A stretch of DNA of 64,000 bases, taken from the NCBI RefSeq assembly GCF_016587375.1, contig NZ_BNJG01000001.1, positions 3,540,001-3,604,000 of the forward strand, in the 5' to 3' direction. The translations under genes were made by a program, and so were the position numbers. The notes beneath the pieces are model-generated. The model saw nothing but the letters and a program-made list of their open reading frames with translations. It had not been told where the DNA came from and did no database searches. Origin of the DNA: Ktedonobacter robiniae. GTDB lineage: Bacteria; Chloroflexota; Ktedonobacteria; Ktedonobacterales; Ktedonobacteraceae. Numbering within the stretch: the first letter of the stretch is position 1; every line of letters begins with the position of its first letter. This document shows positions 44,312 through 52,219 of the stretch, piece after piece.

Positions 44312-44866
44312 ATGGATCAGAACATAGGCACCGGGTGCGCTGACCTCGTGAGCGCGATGGAGCGCTGGTACGATAGCGGAACCAAGGCTCCGCTTGAGCA
44401 GGTACATGCCTGGATGGCCTCAGATTGCCGTGACGCGCAGGGCTATCTCTGGGACTGCCTCTTTGAGCATCCTGGACGCCTGGAAGCGCCAGATATCTCT
44501 GAGATCGTCGCGTTTGGTTCATGTTATCTGGAGCGCTGTGTCGTCGAGAATAGTGAAACGCTCTATGCAGATGGGCGCTTCTCCGCGTGCGATACGCTGC
44601 GTTCCTGGTTCCAGCGTGCCTGGAACAAGCGGGAGGAGCAGAGCGCAACTATTGTCGCGCTACGGGATCTGCTGGCACGTTTGTGTTGCCGAGGCGACGA
44701 GCAGATAACCGATGTGGTTATGACTGCTGTTCTTGAGCATCTTTTTATCCAGCCAGAGATCCGCGAGTTTTTTCGTGCCTGGGAACAGGAGCCTATGTTG
44801 GCGAGTGTCTATAGAGACGCTCTTACCCTAAGTGATACCTGGGATGTTTTTGAAGAGGGCAGATAA
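44312..44866 (+). CDS. Conserved-looking hypothetical protein, all-helical
   Basis: This 184-residue protein has no motif I recognise. It looks all alpha-helical, acidic and cytosolic, with several Trp and Cys residues (MERWYDSGTK, GYLWDCLFEHPGRLEAPD, CYLERCVVENSETLY, LRSWFQRAWNK). The ATG lies at 44312. It follows the P-loop kinase gene on the same strand. Confidence 0.6.
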   Translation: MDQNIGTGCADLVSAMERWYDSGTKAPLEQVHAWMASDCRDAQGYLWDCLFEHPGRLEAPDISEIVAFGSCYLERCVVENSETLYADGRFSACDTLRSWFQRAWNKREEQSATIVALRDLLARLCCRGDEQITDVVMTAVLEHLFIQPEIREFFRAWEQEPMLASVYRDALTLSDTWDVFEEGR

Positions 44867-45117
44867 TGTCGCTTTCTTGCTGGATATCACGCATGTTGTT
44901 ACTCTTTTGCCGCCAGGCAGTTGTAATAAATACAAGCTAGCATAGCAGCCGAAGCCAAAAACTTCCTCGTGTGACAGTACCAGAAAATGCTATCACTCAC
45001 TACAAAAGTGGAATTCTGTATTCATATATTTCTATGTGAAATTGTATGCAAAGCGTTGCCTGGTATGTGGGGGAAGGCATGTGAAGTGGCTGCAAAGCAT
45101 GGAAAAGGAAAGATGAA

Positions 45118-45585
45118 ATGCGCTTAATTACCTGGCTTATTTATCGTTTTATGGGCCGCAAGGTTGGTCGTATTGTTTCTGGTAGTATTATGACCCTGCT
45201 GGGCCTTCTCTGCCTGGTCGTGAGTCCATTTGCTGATAGCGATGCCTCAGGGACAGTTATCGCCGGCCTGGTCTGCCTGGCGTTCGGCATACTTCTCCTG
45301 GTATTAGGTATACGTGATACTGGTGGTTCTAGCTTCGGTAGGAGCACCTTTAGTGCGCGCAAGGCCTCGGGAGTGCAGGGACAGCCCCAGTATGGTCAGC
45401 AGGTGCCACCCCAGCAGTATGGCCAGCCAGCCCCCTATGGGCAGCAGGCTCCTTACGGCCAGCCAGCCCCCTATGGGCAGCAGCAGCCAAACCAGGCATA
45501 TGGCCAGCCGCCACAGTACCCGGCGCAGAATAGTCCCTACGCGCAGGAGTATCAGAACCCCCAGCAGTATCCTCCGCAACGCTAA
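45118..45585 (+). CDS. Small membrane protein with Tyr/Gln/Pro-rich repeat tail
   Basis: This 155-residue protein has two membrane segments (IVSGSIMTLLGLLCLVVSPF and TVIAGLVCLAFGILLLVLGI). The C-terminal tail of about 75 residues is built from YGQPAPYGQQ-type repeats. The tail is low-complexity and probably disordered; at DNA level it contains a 36-base tandem period. AAAGGAAAG precedes the ATG. Such tails occur in membrane proteins that interact at the cell surface or form condensates, but no function is known. The convergent neighbour also ends in a Gln/Pro/Tyr-rich tail. Confidence 0.75.
   Translation: MRLITWLIYRFMGRKVGRIVSGSIMTLLGLLCLVVSPFADSDASGTVIAGLVCLAFGILLLVLGIRDTGGSSFGRSTFSARKASGVQGQPQYGQQVPPQQYGQPAPYGQQAPYGQPAPYGQQQPNQAYGQPPQYPAQNSPYAQEYQNPQQYPPQR
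45421..45483 (+). repeat. 36-base-period tandem repeat coding for PAPYGQQ units
   Basis: The 27 bases at 45421-45447 recur identically at 45457-45483. This is a coding repeat within the tail of the small membrane protein and a likely site of length variation. Confidence 0.8.
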
Positions 45586-45601
45586 TAAGGAGAGCATAAG
45601 C

Positions 45602-45636
45602 CAGGAGCGACAGGCATAAAGTGCCTGTCGCTCCTG
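45602..45636 (+). terminator. Intrinsic terminator between convergent genes
   Basis: Arms CAGGAGCGACAGGCA (45602-45616) and its perfect complement (45622-45636) flank a 5-base loop, and the stem is followed by CTTTTTTTC. It is a classic rho-independent terminator for the repeat-tail gene. Confidence 0.88.
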
Positions 45637-45648
45637 CTTTTTTCTTTC

Positions 45649-46233
45649 TCACATCGTGGGGTAGTGGGCCTGGGGCTGTTCTTGCTGGTCAGAGTGTGAG
45701 GGGGAGGAAACGGGATAGGTCAGCCCACCCTCTTCATAGGTTGCCTGCCGCGGTTGCGCCGCCTGGTAGCCCTGTTCATAGGAACGTGGGGAAGGATTGG
45801 GAGTGCTTCGTTGCCTCCTGGGCTGATAATAGACGCGTGTTTGGGGCCTATTAGCTTGAAAGAGGGGGAGCCGCCGCAGGGAGGTCAGGATGCTCTTGCC
45901 GTTTGTCCCTAGCAGGATGGTCATGCCTAGAGGAATGAAGATCCATAGGCAAGCCACGAGATCCGCGCCAGGAAGTTTGCTCAGCGCCACAGCGAAGCCA
46001 ATGCCCGCTATCCAGTTCGCGAAAAAGAGAAAGACATAGAAGATGGTCGCGCGCCGTGGCGCGGCTCCGATTACTAGAGTTCCCAGGCCAAGATAAAGCG
46101 TCATCAAACAGGCCGTTAGAAAAGGCGGAAAAATGGCGGTGACGAGCGAAGCGATGGGAATACCAATAATGACAAGCGCACAGGCCAGAAGGAATGCGCG
46201 AAAGCGACGATAGCGACGTACTGGCACCGACAT
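45649..46233 (-). CDS. Multi-pass membrane protein with Gln/Pro/Tyr-rich tail
   Basis: From the ATG at 46233 (AGGAG 8 bases upstream) the protein has 194 residues with four hydrophobic segments: FLLACALVIIGIPIASLVTAI, FLTACLMTLYLGLGTLVIG, IFYVFLFFANWIAGIGFAVAL and DLVACLWIFIPLGMTILLG. A polar tail follows (YEQGYQAAQPRQATYEEGG). The family is not recognised. Confidence 0.7.
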   Translation of the reverse strand: MSVPVRRYRRFRAFLLACALVIIGIPIASLVTAIFPPFLTACLMTLYLGLGTLVIGAAPRRATIFYVFLFFANWIAGIGFAVALSKLPGADLVACLWIFIPLGMTILLGTNGKSILTSLRRLPLFQANRPQTRVYYQPRRQRSTPNPSPRSYEQGYQAAQPRQATYEEGGLTYPVSSPSHSDQQEQPQAHYPTM

Positions 46234-46447
46234 TGATCTACTCCTGATAAAATTCTGCCTTGTCTCTAGAAGATTAAAATACTTACACGAAGTATACGTT
46301 CCAGAAGAGAGAGAAGTTTGTTTCACCTGAAGCAGATGAGAAAAAAGAGCGATATCTTTGACTTATTGCGTCCTCAAACGTTTATATCATTGTGTGTCAA
46401 TTTTATTCTGGCATCATGAGAGATCATCTTCTAGAAGTAGGTGTTCT

Positions 46448-46840
46448 ATGTCCGGATATGTCCTTTCGACCGGGCCATTGAAGCGCCTGGGAAATACGCC
46501 CAGGGTTCATACTATCTTCAACACGCTTATGTGTTTTGTCGTTGGTGCGGGCTTGTGGCTGCCTGTGTTGGGGATCTGGCAGGGCTTTTTCTACGCGCCC
46601 AGTCTGCTGGCAACGGATCGTGCTCAGGCGGAGCAGATCTATGGCAACGCGCTTGGGATGACGCTCTTCCCTCTGATCGCTGATTTCTTCGTCTTCCTGG
46701 CGGTTGGCGTGTTTATGACCGCCTGGAGCCGCTCCCGCGCGGAGCGGCTCGCGTATCGCCTTCTCCTGGGTTTCGCAGTCAGCATTCCCGCGCTTGTGTT
46801 TGTGTTGCTGGTCCTTTTCGCTTTTAAGGTTGGTATGTAG
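46448..46840 (+). CDS. Small three-segment membrane protein, unknown function
   Basis: From the ATG at 46448 (AGTAGGTG upstream) the protein has 130 residues with three membrane segments: IFNTLMCFVVGAGLWLPVLGI, MTLFPLIADFFVFLAVGVFM and LLLGFAVSIPALVFVLLVLF. The start at 46358 would add 30 residues without features. The family is not recognised. Confidence 0.65.
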   Translation: MSGYVLSTGPLKRLGNTPRVHTIFNTLMCFVVGAGLWLPVLGIWQGFFYAPSLLATDRAQAEQIYGNALGMTLFPLIADFFVFLAVGVFMTAWSRSRAERLAYRLLLGFAVSIPALVFVLLVLFAFKVGM

Positions 46841-46878
46841 TTAGCTACTCAGCACTTCTCGCTACTACGTGGCTCGCA

Positions 46879-46937
46879 GGATAAGAGTGTGTGGTGATAG
46901 CCTGGCTCTGCCAGGCTATCACCACACACTCTTATCC
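46879..46937. terminator. 28-bp perfect hairpin between convergent genes
   Basis: Arms 46879-46906 and 46910-46937 are perfect complements with loop TCT. It lies between the ends of the small membrane-protein gene and the lipoprotein gene. No U-tract follows on either strand. Confidence 0.65.
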
Positions 46938-46967
46938 CATTAAAGCACTGGAGGTGCTGAGATGGAA

Positions 46968-47507
46968 TTACCTGCTATCCGTGTAGGTGATGGACACGTC
47001 GCCTATCTTTGTGGCGCGTAGCTTCTGGTCGTAGCTGATCTTGGACGCACCAACATTGTTTGCCAGGTTCTGGCTATTATAGGTGACCTTCTCATCGCCA
47101 ATGCGCGCCACGCGCTGAGGGATGTCTTTGTCAAACTCAATCTTGGTCGAGCCAACGCTTGTAATTTTGCCCTCGTCATACGTTACAGCCAGCTTGCCAA
47201 GTTTCGTGATACGCCCTTCATCGTCGTAGCTCATCTTCATATCCCCGACTTGTGTCAGGCGCCCTTGAGTATAGATCACCTTGTCTTTCCCGATGGTATG
47301 CATGTTGTAGCGGAGCAGGCGCAGCACGAACAGGTATTGTGTTGCCGTCTGTGCGTCATGAATCGGCTTGCCGCTGGTGGCCTGGATACCCGCAGCCCCT
47401 GTGTTAGTGCTATTCCCACAGGCGGTAAATGATAACAGCAAGAGGCTGAGACAGAGCGTGCATAGAAGCAGGCAGATAGATAGTGGACGCGATATTGGAT
47501 GCGGCAT
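46968..47507 (-). CDS. Lipoprotein with short beta-repeat units
   Basis: This 179-residue protein has a signal peptide ending in a lipobox (LLLSFTACG). The mature part contains about six units of 13-17 residues of the form x-V-x-Y-D-x-x-G-x-I-T-x-x-G: MSYDDEGRITKLG, VTYDEGKITSVG, IEFDKDIPQRVARIG, VTYNSQNLANNVG, ISYDQKLRATKIG. This suggests a small repeat-built beta sheet similar in style to RHS/YD or beta-solenoid units. It would be anchored outside the membrane. Its role is unknown. Confidence 0.72.
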   Translation of the reverse strand: MPHPISRPLSICLLLCTLCLSLLLLSFTACGNSTNTGAAGIQATSGKPIHDAQTATQYLFVLRLLRYNMHTIGKDKVIYTQGRLTQVGDMKMSYDDEGRITKLGKLAVTYDEGKITSVGSTKIEFDKDIPQRVARIGDEKVTYNSQNLANNVGASKISYDQKLRATKIGDVSITYTDSR

Positions 47508-47882
47508 AGCATTCCTCTCTCAAGAGCTGTCACAATAGCCCTGTTTTTTTACTCTCTACGTTGCTGTTACCATTATAGTAATTGCCTCCTATTGGTGGAT
47601 GTGCGTCCTGGCTGCCAGGACGCACATCCACCAATATACTCATATAGCATCTATCGCATCGCAACGTAGAAAGCACCCGCGCTAAGGCTCAGGTTTGTCA
47701 GTGAACAAGGTAGAGAAGGTGTAAATAATTATTTGAATATGGAAAAGTATATTAATTATACAGAATGATTATAATGCATATATACGTTCGCTTTAGGCAA
47801 AGTAATACTTGCGAAATACATCTCTCTTACTGGTTGGTCAACTATTGTTTGTGTTGTTTGTGTGGAAAGGGATGTGTCTACG
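47508..47882. other. 375-base divergent intergenic region with an orphan hairpin
   Basis: It separates the divergent lipoprotein and methyltransferase genes. It holds the hairpin 47590-47636, which cannot be the terminator of either neighbour, and an AT-rich stretch with a perfect TATAAT at 47770-47775, a possible -10 box for the methyltransferase gene. The 17-base-upstream hexamer (GTATAT) is a poor -35. Confidence 0.45.
47590..47636. repeat. 23-bp perfect inverted repeat in a divergent promoter region
   Basis: Arms 47590-47612 and 47614-47636 are perfect complements around a single central base. Both flanking genes point away from it, so it is not a terminator for them. It may end an unseen small transcript, be an operator, or mark a lost gene. 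Confidence 0.6.
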
Positions 47883-48977
47883 ATGTCTTTACAGCTCTCT
47901 TCTGAGCCGAAGTATGCCCCCCTACCTGCGTATGCGGCCGATCTCCTTCACGCTTCACTGTATACCGCCGAAGATGTACAGCGCTTACTGGAACGCGAAC
48001 TATTGATTCAAGATGCATGGGGTGGAGGACCGTTGCCAGCCTCTATTTTTCCGAGCGACGCATTGCATGTCCTGGATATTGGCTGTGGTGCGGGCACCTG
48101 GCTAAAGTCCATGAGCCAGGCATACCCCCACATGCACCTGGTAGGCGTTGATCGAGATGCGTCCGCCATTAGTGCGTCGCGGACGCTGAATACTCGCCAT
48201 ACAGATGTGCGCCTGTATCAATGTGATGCGCATAGCATGGGTGTGAGTGAGTGCGAGAACGCCAGCTATGACCTGGTACACCTGCGCTTCCTGGCACCTG
48301 ATAGCGCGCCTCACCAGTATGCCGCTCTACTGCGCGAGGCTGAGCGCCTCTGTCGCTATGGCGGGCTGATTACTGTCTGTGAGATCGAGTTGCCCATCAG
48401 CGACTGTAATGCCTTGAACCAGTTGATGCACCTGTTGCAGCAGGCGCTAGAGCGAGATGATCGCGCCTTTACTCCTGAGACCTCGCATCAATTGGGCATT
48501 ATGTCCTGGGCCCAACGCTGCCTACAGGCGTTTAACTGCAAACTGGTACAGGACGAAAAGTTCTATATTCCGTGTTCCTATGGGAGCAAGGGATACTTGC
48601 TCTTCTGCCAGTATCTAGAACAGATCATACGTTGTATCAAGCCCCTACTCATCTGCACCCAGACCATTGCCTTAGAAGAGCTAGAGGAGTTGGAGCACGA
48701 GGTGCGCTGTGAGGTCGCGAGCCAGAAATTTTATGGCCTCTGCCCACTATACGTGCAGTCCTGGCGCCGCCTCTCCCCCAATCCCACTAATGATGTACTT
48801 CTCATACAAAAAGAGCATAGGCGAGCGCGAAACCGTATGTTTCGCGCTCGCCTATGCTCTTTTTGTATGAGAAGTATAACAATGCAAGAATATTTATGGC
48901 AAGTGGTTTATACTAGAACAAGAAATATTTTTAAGAAAGCGCGCTTTGAGCGCAGCAAAGGAAGGAGCGCGACGTGA
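47883..48977 (+). CDS. Class I SAM-dependent methyltransferase
   Basis: From the ATG at 47883 the protein has 364 residues. Motif I is HVLDIGCGAGTWLKSM, followed by HLVGVDRDASAIS (acidic end of beta-2), YQCDAHSM and YDLVHLRFL, so the Rossmann methyltransferase core is complete. The substrate is unknown. The last about 60 residues are odd: residues about 305-331 are encoded by a 38-bp perfect inverted repeat (48796-48876), and the reading then runs on with basic sequence to a stop overlapping the GTG of the next gene. The natural C-terminus was probably earlier and the stop lost. A GTG at 47862 is an alternative start. Confidence 0.82.
   Translation: MSLQLSSEPKYAPLPAYAADLLHASLYTAEDVQRLLERELLIQDAWGGGPLPASIFPSDALHVLDIGCGAGTWLKSMSQAYPHMHLVGVDRDASAISASRTLNTRHTDVRLYQCDAHSMGVSECENASYDLVHLRFLAPDSAPHQYAALLREAERLCRYGGLITVCEIELPISDCNALNQLMHLLQQALERDDRAFTPETSHQLGIMSWAQRCLQAFNCKLVQDEKFYIPCSYGSKGYLLFCQYLEQIIRCIKPLLICTQTIALEELEELEHEVRCEVASQKFYGLCPLYVQSWRRLSPNPTNDVLLIQKEHRRARNRMFRARLCSFCMRSITMQEYLWQVVYTRTRNIFKKARFERSKGRSAT
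48796..48876. terminator. 38-bp perfect hairpin embedded in the methyltransferase reading frame
   Basis: Arms 48796-48833 and 48839-48876 are perfect complements with a 5-base loop. The stem has CAAAAAGAGC on one side and GCTCTTTTTG on the other, so on the plus strand it carries a U5 stretch. It looks like a terminator, yet it is translated in frame. If it terminates transcription the message has no stop codon. Confidence 0.7.
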
Positions 48978-50020
48978 AACTAGACTTGGATGCTCGTCTG
49001 GTTGGTTCTGGAGCGAGCGTGATTAGTGCCATAGAGGCGCATGCCGCGGGCGAACCGCTGCGCATCATTACTGGTGGCTTGCCTGAGTTGCCAGGTAGAA
49101 CATTGTTGGAGCGCAGGCGTAATTTCGCGCGCCACTTTGACTGCTTGCGGAAGGCACTGGTCTGGGAGCCGCGAGGGCATCACGAGATGTATGGTTGTGT
49201 CCTGGTACCTCCCGGTGATCCCGAGGCCGATCTGGGCGTGTTCTTCCTGCATAACGAGGGATACAGCACGATGTGTGGCCATGGTATTATCGCACTAGTG
49301 ACTGCCCTGGTCGAGACGGGCGCGATTGAGTGTAAGGGTCAGCAGACACCAGTGACCCTGGAGACGCCCGCAGGTCTAATCCGTGCGACCGCGCACCTCA
49401 ATGGGCAACGCTATGTTGACCATGTCTCATTTGTGAACGTTCCCTCCTTTGTCTATGCTCGTGATGTCCGCGTAGTGGTTCCCCAGATTGGTGAGGTGGT
49501 GGTGGATGTGGCCTATGGCGGGGCTTTTTATGCCATTGCCTCGGTCGAACAGGTGGGCCTGCGCGTCCTACCGCAATGTGTGAGTGAACTGGTTGAGGTA
49601 GGTGAAGAAATCAAGCATGCAGTTAACGGCAAGTTGCGGGTGGAGCATCCATTGGAAGATGAGTTAAGTTTCCTCTATGGAACAATTCTTGTTGATCTGC
49701 CAGAGAAGCTCAATCATCATAGCCGCAACGTATGCATCTTTGCGGATGCAGAGGTTGATCGCTCGCCTACCGGGACGGGTCTCTCTGCGCGCCTGGCGCT
49801 GTTAGATGCTCAAGGACAATTGCGGGAAGAGGAAGCGATCACGGTAGAGAGTATCCTTGGCGCGGAGAGCGCCTTTCGCGGGCGTATCGTTGGACGGACC
49901 AAAGTGGGTCCATTCAATGCCATCGTACCCGAGGTCAGCGGCAAGGCCTTTATTATTGGACGCCATGAGTTTATCTTGAATCCACGAGATAAAATTGGGC
50001 GAGGATTTTTTATGAATTAG
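48974..50020 (+). CDS. Proline racemase family: trans-3-hydroxy-L-proline dehydratase-like
   Basis: This 348-residue protein belongs to the proline racemase superfamily: SAIEAHAAGEPLRIITGG, the first catalytic Cys101 in YSTMCGHG, and DRSPTGTGLSARLALL. In true proline and 4-hydroxyproline epimerases the latter motif has a second Cys (DRSPCGTG). Here it is Thr266, as in trans-L-3-hydroxyproline dehydratase, which removes water to give pyrroline-2-carboxylate. The GTG start overlaps the stop of the methyltransferase frame (GTGA) and has AAGGAG close upstream. Its last 11 bases overlap the convergent gene. Confidence 0.86.
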   Translation: MKLDLDARLVGSGASVISAIEAHAAGEPLRIITGGLPELPGRTLLERRRNFARHFDCLRKALVWEPRGHHEMYGCVLVPPGDPEADLGVFFLHNEGYSTMCGHGIIALVTALVETGAIECKGQQTPVTLETPAGLIRATAHLNGQRYVDHVSFVNVPSFVYARDVRVVVPQIGEVVVDVAYGGAFYAIASVEQVGLRVLPQCVSELVEVGEEIKHAVNGKLRVEHPLEDELSFLYGTILVDLPEKLNHHSRNVCIFADAEVDRSPTGTGLSARLALLDAQGQLREEEAITVESILGAESAFRGRIVGRTKVGPFNAIVPEVSGKAFIIGRHEFILNPRDKIGRGFFMN

Positions 50021-50579
50021 GTCTGCCTCGTAAACCGCCCATTGCGGCCAGGCCCGCGCCCAGCAGGAGGGCCAGCACCAGAAAGCCGAAGGTGTACAGG
50101 AAGGTATCGCGAATAGTGGCAAACTTCACGGCGTCAAGCATGGTCGGGCTGGCACTGCCGTAGGATTGGGTAATCGAGGGCAGCGTCTCCGCAAAGAGGA
50201 TGACCGCGCTCACAACCAGGTCGCAGATCCCAAGCACCAGTCCGGCCAGCAGACCTGTGAGGGCCGAGGCGCGAATATTGCCTCCACTGTGTCGGGCGAT
50301 GGTATAGCCCGCATAGAAGTAGATAAAGCCGGCGATGCAGAGAACGGGAAGATAGATTGCGGCATTGGTAATGAAGCTCACCATTGACCAGGGAAAATAA
50401 ATGACATTCATCAGGCTGGTCATAAGATGGACGGGAAAGCTAGTGAGACGTGCGAGAATAGTTACCATGAGATCGAGTCCAACTAGGATGAGGCCAAAGA
50501 ACATGCCTCGTTTGAAAATCAGCCTCTCAACCTGCTGTGAATTATATCCATTGTCGGGACTATGCGCGCTGCGTTGCAT
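50010..50579 (-). CDS. Multi-pass membrane protein, unknown function
   Basis: From the ATG at 50579 (GGAGG upstream) the protein has 189 residues with about five hydrophobic segments, including FKRGMFFGLILVGLDLMVTI, AAIYLPVLCIAGFIYFYAGY, LTGLLAGLVLGICDLVVSAV and FLYTFGFLVLALLLGAGLAAMGG. The family is not recognised. Its 3' end overlaps the convergent racemase-family gene by 11 bases. Confidence 0.65.
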   Translation of the reverse strand: MQRSAHSPDNGYNSQQVERLIFKRGMFFGLILVGLDLMVTILARLTSFPVHLMTSLMNVIYFPWSMVSFITNAAIYLPVLCIAGFIYFYAGYTIARHSGGNIRASALTGLLAGLVLGICDLVVSAVILFAETLPSITQSYGSASPTMLDAVKFATIRDTFLYTFGFLVLALLLGAGLAAMGGLRGRPNS

Positions 50580-50961
50580 AGGGATCTGCCTCCACGTCGT
50601 GATAGCGATAATGATTATGCGCAAGCACGAAATACACAAAATATATATAGGGTGATTATAGCGGGAGCAAAGGCGTTCGACAAGCATCTCTTAAGTATGG
50701 CAAAATGGCAAAATCAGAGAGATTGTATGGTGGTTAGAGCTATGGTATACTATAAAAACGCCAGGAATGGTAACTACACCTGAAGGCCTCCTTTTGCGAT
50801 ATAAGGAAGTTGTCACTTCGTGCTTGCGTCGTTTGGTATACTGAGCGACGATAGGGAACGGTTGCATCCTGGTTGGGAAGAAATTATGAACACGCCGTGT
50901 TTATAATAGCGAAGAACATTCCCAAAAGTAAAAGACACCAAGCGAAAGGGGTTTATACACA
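50580..50961. other. 382-base divergent intergenic region
   Basis: It separates a minus-strand membrane-protein gene and the plus-strand zinc-motif gene. It is AT-rich and must hold both promoters; no pair stands out. No gene is seen. Confidence 0.4.
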
Positions 50962-51150
50962 ATGCCAAAGAAGGGTGAACTTTCAAAAACCGCTCGTGCC
51001 TCGCTGGCGAACAGAGAGACCGTCAACCACCTGACCACTCGCGTTTGCGATCAGTGTGGTGAGCGCATCATGCTTGCTGAGCTACAGCCAGTCAAGGTTC
51101 TTGGCACGGGCATGAAGTATTACCATAAAGAGCACTTCAAGGTCGGCTAG
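50962..51150 (+). CDS. Small 62-residue putative zinc-binding protein
   Basis: The protein has a CDQC motif and a later YHKEH, giving a C-x2-C...H-x3-H set that could hold one zinc ion in a treble-clef-like fold. The N-terminus is basic (MPKKGELSKTARASLANRE). GAAAGGGG stands about 10 bases before the ATG and a clear terminator follows, so it is probably a real independent small gene. Its function is unknown; binding to nucleic acid or ribosomes is a guess. Confidence 0.7.
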   Translation: MPKKGELSKTARASLANRETVNHLTTRVCDQCGERIMLAELQPVKVLGTGMKYYHKEHFKVG

Positions 51151-51174
51151 TCGCTGTCCTGTCTCAAAAAAACA

Positions 51175-51198
51175 CAAGCCCCCATTGTTTGGGGCTTG
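51175..51198 (+). terminator. Intrinsic terminator after the small zinc-motif gene
   Basis: CAAGCCCC (51175-51182) pairs with GGGGCTTG (51191-51198) and is followed by CTTATTTTT. An A7 run upstream lets it work on the other strand as well. Confidence 0.85.
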
Positions 51199-51298
51199 CT
51201 TATTTTTGGTGAGTGGTGAGGTTGACCGGGGAGAGGTGTACCGCACCTTTATAGTGGGAGCATGGTCGCCGTTGTGTGTAGAAAGGCAGAGTGCTGTT

Positions 51299-52216
51299 AT
51301 GGCACAACAGATCGAAATGAAGGATAGCAGGCAGGAGCAGAAGCAAGAGGAGACGGAGACTCCGGGTTCGCAGGTCAAGGTTGCCTTTCAGGGGGAGCGA
51401 GGAGCCTTTGGCTATGAGGCCTCGCGCATCTATTTTGGTGCTGGAGGGAAAAGACATCTTCCGGGAACTGAGGTGGAGCCGGTGCCCTATCGGGCGTTTG
51501 CCGATGTCTTTCGCGCGGTGGCTGCGGGCGAGGTCGATTTTGGCCTGGTGCCTGTGGAGAACTCGCAGGCTGGAAGCATCAACGATGTCTACGATCTCTT
51601 GCGTCAGCATGACCTGTTTGTGATCGGTGAGATCTCTCACCCGGTCAATCACTGCTTGCTCTGCCTGCCAGGACAGCGAATTGAGGATATCCATCGCGTT
51701 ATCTCGCATCCACAGGCGTTGGCCCAGAGCGATGCTTTCCTGCGCGAACTGGGTGTGGAGATTGTCGCCACCTATGATACCGCGGGAAGCGCCAAGATGG
51801 TGCGCGAGGAGCAACTTCAGGGGGTAGCGGCCGTCGCGGGTAGCGGTGCGGCCGAACTCTATGAGTTAGATATTCTGGCGAGTGATATTCAGACTATTAA
51901 GGATAACTACACGCGATTTATCGCCCTGGGACGCGAGCCTGCGCCGCGTAGTGGCGCACCAGCCAAGACGATGATCGTTATGGCCACGGCACACCAGCCT
52001 GGCTCGCTCTACCACTGCCTGGGGATGTTGGCGGAGCAACAGATCAACCTCTTGAAGCTCGAGTCTCGCCCATCGCGCCAGCGACCCTGGGAGTATGTCT
52101 TCTATCTCGACTTTGAGGGGCATCGCGAGGATGTTCGTGTAAGAAGAGCACTGGCGGACCTGGCAGGTCATACGCTTTTCTGTAAAGTATTAGGCTCCTT
52201 CGACAAGAATATGTAA
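51299..52216 (+). CDS. pheA: Prephenate dehydratase with ACT domain
   Basis: From the ATG at 51299 the protein has 305 residues. The catalytic part reads VAFQGERGAFGYEA, FRAVAAGEVDFGLVPVENSQAGS, VISHPQALAQ and the hallmark DNYTRFIALGRE. The C-terminal ACT domain has HQPGSLYHCLGMLAEQQINL and the ESRP motif that binds phenylalanine. It converts prephenate to phenylpyruvate in phenylalanine synthesis and is probably feedback-inhibited by phenylalanine. There is no chorismate mutase domain. The first 20 residues are polar and Gln/Glu-rich. A TTG at 51185 would give a longer product but overlaps the terminator. Confidence 0.93.
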   Translation: MAQQIEMKDSRQEQKQEETETPGSQVKVAFQGERGAFGYEASRIYFGAGGKRHLPGTEVEPVPYRAFADVFRAVAAGEVDFGLVPVENSQAGSINDVYDLLRQHDLFVIGEISHPVNHCLLCLPGQRIEDIHRVISHPQALAQSDAFLRELGVEIVATYDTAGSAKMVREEQLQGVAAVAGSGAAELYELDILASDIQTIKDNYTRFIALGREPAPRSGAPAKTMIVMATAHQPGSLYHCLGMLAEQQINLLKLESRPSRQRPWEYVFYLDFEGHREDVRVRRALADLAGHTLFCKVLGSFDKNM

Positions 52217-52219
52217 TCC

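Noticed and set aside
45421..45483. Tandem repeats as a possible CRISPR array
   Set aside because: The repeats are in frame, encode PAPYGQQ units and have no variable spacers.
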